A DNA stretch of 16,602 nt, taken from positions 1 through 16,602 of the forward strand of contig JALWVW010000205.1 of the NCBI GenBank assembly GCA_027079365.1, read 5' to 3'. A program made the translations under genes and the position numbers. The notes under the pieces were generated by a model. It ran no database searches. It was not told where the DNA came from and was given only the letters and a program-made list of their open reading frames with translations. The stretch is from Campylobacteraceae bacterium. Lineage in GTDB: Bacteria; Campylobacterota; Campylobacteria; Campylobacterales; Sulfurovaceae. This document shows positions 14,257 to 16,602 of the stretch, piece after piece; position 1 is the first letter of the stretch; each line of letters begins with the position of its first letter.

Positions 14257-15780
14257 ATGCTGAAAAAAAAGGGTAACAAAAAAGCCAAAACCATCATCAC
14301 GATCGATAACTATACGCAGAGCAGTTATGCATTGAAGGGTACAGTATTTTCTCCTCATGGAAAACTTGCCTTGAAGAGTAACTTTTTCTTTGTAACCTAT
14401 CTCGCTAATAAGGATATGATTATCGCACCGATTGAGATCGGTTCTGGTATCAGCGAGGAGGATCTGGAAGGTGCACTGGAAAACAGAGCCTATGAAGAGC
14501 TAGGCCTTGATCCCACTGTGGAGTATATGATTCGTCATCTTGAGATACCTCATACAGGTGACGGTAGGCTCTTCCAGCTTTTTGTCATAGAGCAAGAGCG
14601 TTATGAGGAAACCTTCAGTAGCCTCAGAAAACAGGTGAAATATATTGATCTCGTTGTCCCTGCACCACTTCTTTATACCACGCTGTATGATCTTGAGTTG
14701 GTAGAGCGCAAAGGTGTGCATTGCTACCTTTATTTTACCAAGTATGATACTTTTCTTACATTTTACAAAGACGGGGAGTATCTCTACTCCAAGTCCATCA
14801 AGTATTCTCTTGAACAGATCTATGACAGATACTGTGAAATGGTAGGTGAAACAGTAGATGAGGAGATATTTTTTCGCACCTTGCAAAAAGAGGGAATGAA
14901 GGCAACTCAGGCAGACTACCAACAAAATATCATGAAACTTTTTGGTGAGATATTTATCTCTATCAATGATATTATTATTTATACCAAGCGGGCTTACGAG
15001 TTGGAAGTGATCGACCAAATGTTCATTGGCAGCTCACTGGGGCCCATCGTAGGACTTGATGATTATGTACAGAATTATCTGGGTCTTTACTCTTCTGCCC
15101 TAGAGTTTGATTTTCAGCTAGAAACAGATGAATGGCATGTAGATCAGATACAGTTCATGATGGCTATTTCCGGGCTGGAGTATATCAGTACCCAAGAGGT
15201 TGTTAATCTTACACAATATCCAAGGCCTCCTGCATTTTTCAAGAGACCTGCTGGTCAATTCGTGGGAGCTACGCTGGCAGTCACAGCTCTGGCATTGATG
15301 CCACCCACTTATTATTATGTGATGGCAAAGGCCAACGAAACCAGAAACAATCTTTTGCAGGACGAAAAGCAAAAACTTAGCAGTGAAGCAAACAGGTACA
15401 GAGGTATTTTGAAGCAAAAAAGAAAAGAAATTGAATCACTTGATAAGAAGACTGCACAACTAAAAAAGGTGTTTCAGGGTAAAGAAAATACACTGACTTC
15501 TGTGTACAACAAAAAAGTTTTCTATAAGTTAAAATCTGACCAAATGGAACTTTTTGCAGGAGATATGGCAAAGTATGGAGTCAAAGCACAAAAAATTGAA
15601 ACGAAGAGTGATTTTTACTATCTGTCGCTGGTCTCTGAAAGCGATGAGAATATTACAAAGCTGATCAAGGATATCTCTGAAAAGTACCAAGATAACATCT
15701 CTATGATTGATATTGAAATGATAGAAAAAGATCAAAACAGTACATTTTATCAAGGTATCTTGAAAGTAGGTTTACAATGA
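14257..15780 (+). CDS. PilM-PilN fusion-like type IV pilus/competence assembly protein
   Basis: The 507-residue protein appears to combine two platform proteins. Residues about 10-305 look like a divergent PilM actin-like domain (TIITIDNYTQSSYAL at the start, ISEEDLEGALENRAYEELG, and IDQMFIGSSLGPIVGLDDYVQNYLGL, the position of the PilM GG..GL motif). A linker with NLTQYPRPPAFFKR (317-330) resembles the PilN N-terminal peptide (NLLPxR type). One membrane segment (334-356) is followed by a coiled coil (360-405) and a small alpha/beta periplasmic domain (about 420-507) as in PilN. So the N-terminus is cytoplasmic and the C-terminus periplasmic. It overlaps the PilO-like gene by 4 nt (ATGA). The family assignment is by layout, as identity to PilM is low; the Campylobacter transformation protein CtsX might be related, which I cannot confirm. 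Confidence 0.75.
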   Translation: MLKKKGNKKAKTIITIDNYTQSSYALKGTVFSPHGKLALKSNFFFVTYLANKDMIIAPIEIGSGISEEDLEGALENRAYEELGLDPTVEYMIRHLEIPHTGDGRLFQLFVIEQERYEETFSSLRKQVKYIDLVVPAPLLYTTLYDLELVERKGVHCYLYFTKYDTFLTFYKDGEYLYSKSIKYSLEQIYDRYCEMVGETVDEEIFFRTLQKEGMKATQADYQQNIMKLFGEIFISINDIIIYTKRAYELEVIDQMFIGSSLGPIVGLDDYVQNYLGLYSSALEFDFQLETDEWHVDQIQFMMAISGLEYISTQEVVNLTQYPRPPAFFKRPAGQFVGATLAVTALALMPPTYYYVMAKANETRNNLLQDEKQKLSSEANRYRGILKQKRKEIESLDKKTAQLKKVFQGKENTLTSVYNKKVFYKLKSDQMELFAGDMAKYGVKAQKIETKSDFYYLSLVSESDENITKLIKDISEKYQDNISMIDIEMIEKDQNSTFYQGILKVGLQ

Positions 15781-16430
15781 GTTATATGGCAGATAAACTG
15801 GAAGCGATGGATGCATATTTTGAGCATAAGAGTGAATCAGAAAAATGGATTATGATACTTTTCTTTGCAGGCGCTGTAGCATTTTTGGCCTACAGTTATT
15901 TTTTCCCCTATGCAAAGAATCTCTACGATCAGAGTGTGCTGACACATAAAACCATTACCAAAAAAATACATGAGGAAAAAACCTATCTGAAATCAATTTC
16001 GAAAAATGGAAATAGGAACTATAAAGTAAATCTCTATACACAGGAGATCAAGACAAAAAAGGGAAATGTAGCTTCTTATAAGAAGAGGATATCTGTGATC
16101 AATAGCAATCTTGACAAGTTGTCGGATTTACTTTTCAACCAGAAAAACTGGTCACTCTTTTTGGATTCTATCACGCATCGTGCCGCAGCAAATGGTATCC
16201 AGATCAACAAGTTGACAAACAAGTATGTAGATAGTAATGGAAGTTTTGGGCATGTGCTGGAGATAGGACTAAATTGCGAGGGTGGATTTAAGAATATCCT
16301 TCATTTTATTAATGATATGGAGCAGAACACACTGGTGACAGATATCTATAGCAGTAATATTTATACAGATATCAACAAGAGTACGATTATTTCAGATATC
16401 AATATCTCAGTTTGGGGGGTCAACCATTGA
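15777..16430 (+). CDS. PilO-like inner-membrane pilus assembly protein
   Basis: The 217-residue protein has a short cytoplasmic N-terminus, one membrane helix (about 24-43, IMILFFAGAVAFLAYSYFFPY), a lysine-rich coiled coil (45-115), and a C-terminal alpha/beta domain (about 122-215: WSLFLDSITHRAAANGIQINKL, then FKNILHFINDMEQNTLVTDIY and paired strands ending INISVWGV). This is the architecture of PilO/GspM proteins, which pair with PilN in the inner-membrane platform of type IV pili. It overlaps the upstream gene by 4 nt and the following gene by one base (TGATG), indicating a tightly coupled operon. Sequence identity to known PilO is not judged; the call rests on order and architecture. Confidence 0.78.
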   Translation: MSYMADKLEAMDAYFEHKSESEKWIMILFFAGAVAFLAYSYFFPYAKNLYDQSVLTHKTITKKIHEEKTYLKSISKNGNRNYKVNLYTQEIKTKKGNVASYKKRISVINSNLDKLSDLLFNQKNWSLFLDSITHRAAANGIQINKLTNKYVDSNGSFGHVLEIGLNCEGGFKNILHFINDMEQNTLVTDIYSSNIYTDINKSTIISDINISVWGVNH

Positions 16431-16602
16431 TGCAAAATAAAAAAATATGGTTCGCAGTTCTTTTCATTCTTCCTTTGTATGGCGACCTCTCTATCGGTCA
16501 GATGGATACCATGGTTGAGAAGATCAAAGCAAAGCGTGTAGGAGCCACACTGGCTAAACATGCAGACTTTACTTCCCCTTTTGTTATGATACAGGAAGAG
16601 AA
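16430..16602 (+). CDS. Start of a secreted protein, probably PilP-like (partial, cut by the window edge)
   Basis: Fifty-seven codons are visible. The N-terminus MQNKKIWFAVLFILPLYG is a signal peptide, followed by DLSIGQMDTMVEKIKAKRVG. The place after PilM-PilN and PilO genes is where pilP normally lies (PilP is a periplasmic lipoprotein linking the platform to the secretin PilQ). No lipobox cysteine is seen here, so it would be a non-lipidated version or a GspC/CtsR-like protein. The function is inferred from position only. Confidence 0.65.
   Translation, partial: MQNKKIWFAVLFILPLYGDLSIGQMDTMVEKIKAKRVGATLAKHADFTSPFVMIQEE

Overview
The window looks like a chromosomal segment of a Campylobacterota (epsilonproteobacterial) genome, most likely a free-living Sulfurovum/Sulfurimonas-type organism. 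This is inferred from moderately low GC, the gene block rplI-hslV-hslU-era (the order I know from Helicobacter and Campylobacter), epsilon-type HslV and PdxA/PdxJ sequences, and a pilus assembly block instead of flagellar neighbours. No rRNA, tRNA, CRISPR array or insertion sequence was seen.

Layout. Positions 1-78 hold the end of an unidentified gene, followed by a 74-residue two-CxxC protein (83-307). On the minus strand lie pdxJ and pdxA (2074 down to 314), two enzymes of pyridoxal 5'-phosphate synthesis. The non-coding region 2075-2581 is the richest in signals. On the minus strand it carries a convincing c-di-GMP-I (GEMM) riboswitch aptamer (about 2430-2339), preceded by an extended -10 promoter and followed by a short terminator-like hairpin. 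Nearer pdxJ are a 10-bp inverted repeat enclosing a G9 tract and a second promoter. argG follows on the plus strand (2582-3898), and a symmetric terminator separates it from the convergent operon beyond.

From 8657 down to 3926 the minus strand encodes a three-gene sensory operon: two paralogous exported PilJ-like proteins and a 1053-residue hybrid histidine kinase with a NIT-like periplasmic region and three receiver-like domains. A minus-strand M3 oligopeptidase (10839-8893) is next. The plus strand then carries rplI-hslV-hslU-era (10925-14168), tightly packed: ribosomal protein bL9, the HslUV protease and the Era GTPase. The last block (14257 to the end) is a type IV pilus/competence-type inner-membrane platform: a PilM-PilN fusion, a PilO-like protein and the start of a probable PilP-like protein, overlapping in frame-shifted pairs.

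Main points of interest: the c-di-GMP riboswitch reading toward pdxJA; a 7-nt tandem repeat inside pdxA that could switch the reading frame; the sensory operon whose sensor regions resemble nitrate-sensing families; a PilM-PilN fusion that joins PilM to its usual peptide ligand; and an ArgG with a 36-residue C-terminal tail at what looks like a rearrangement boundary.
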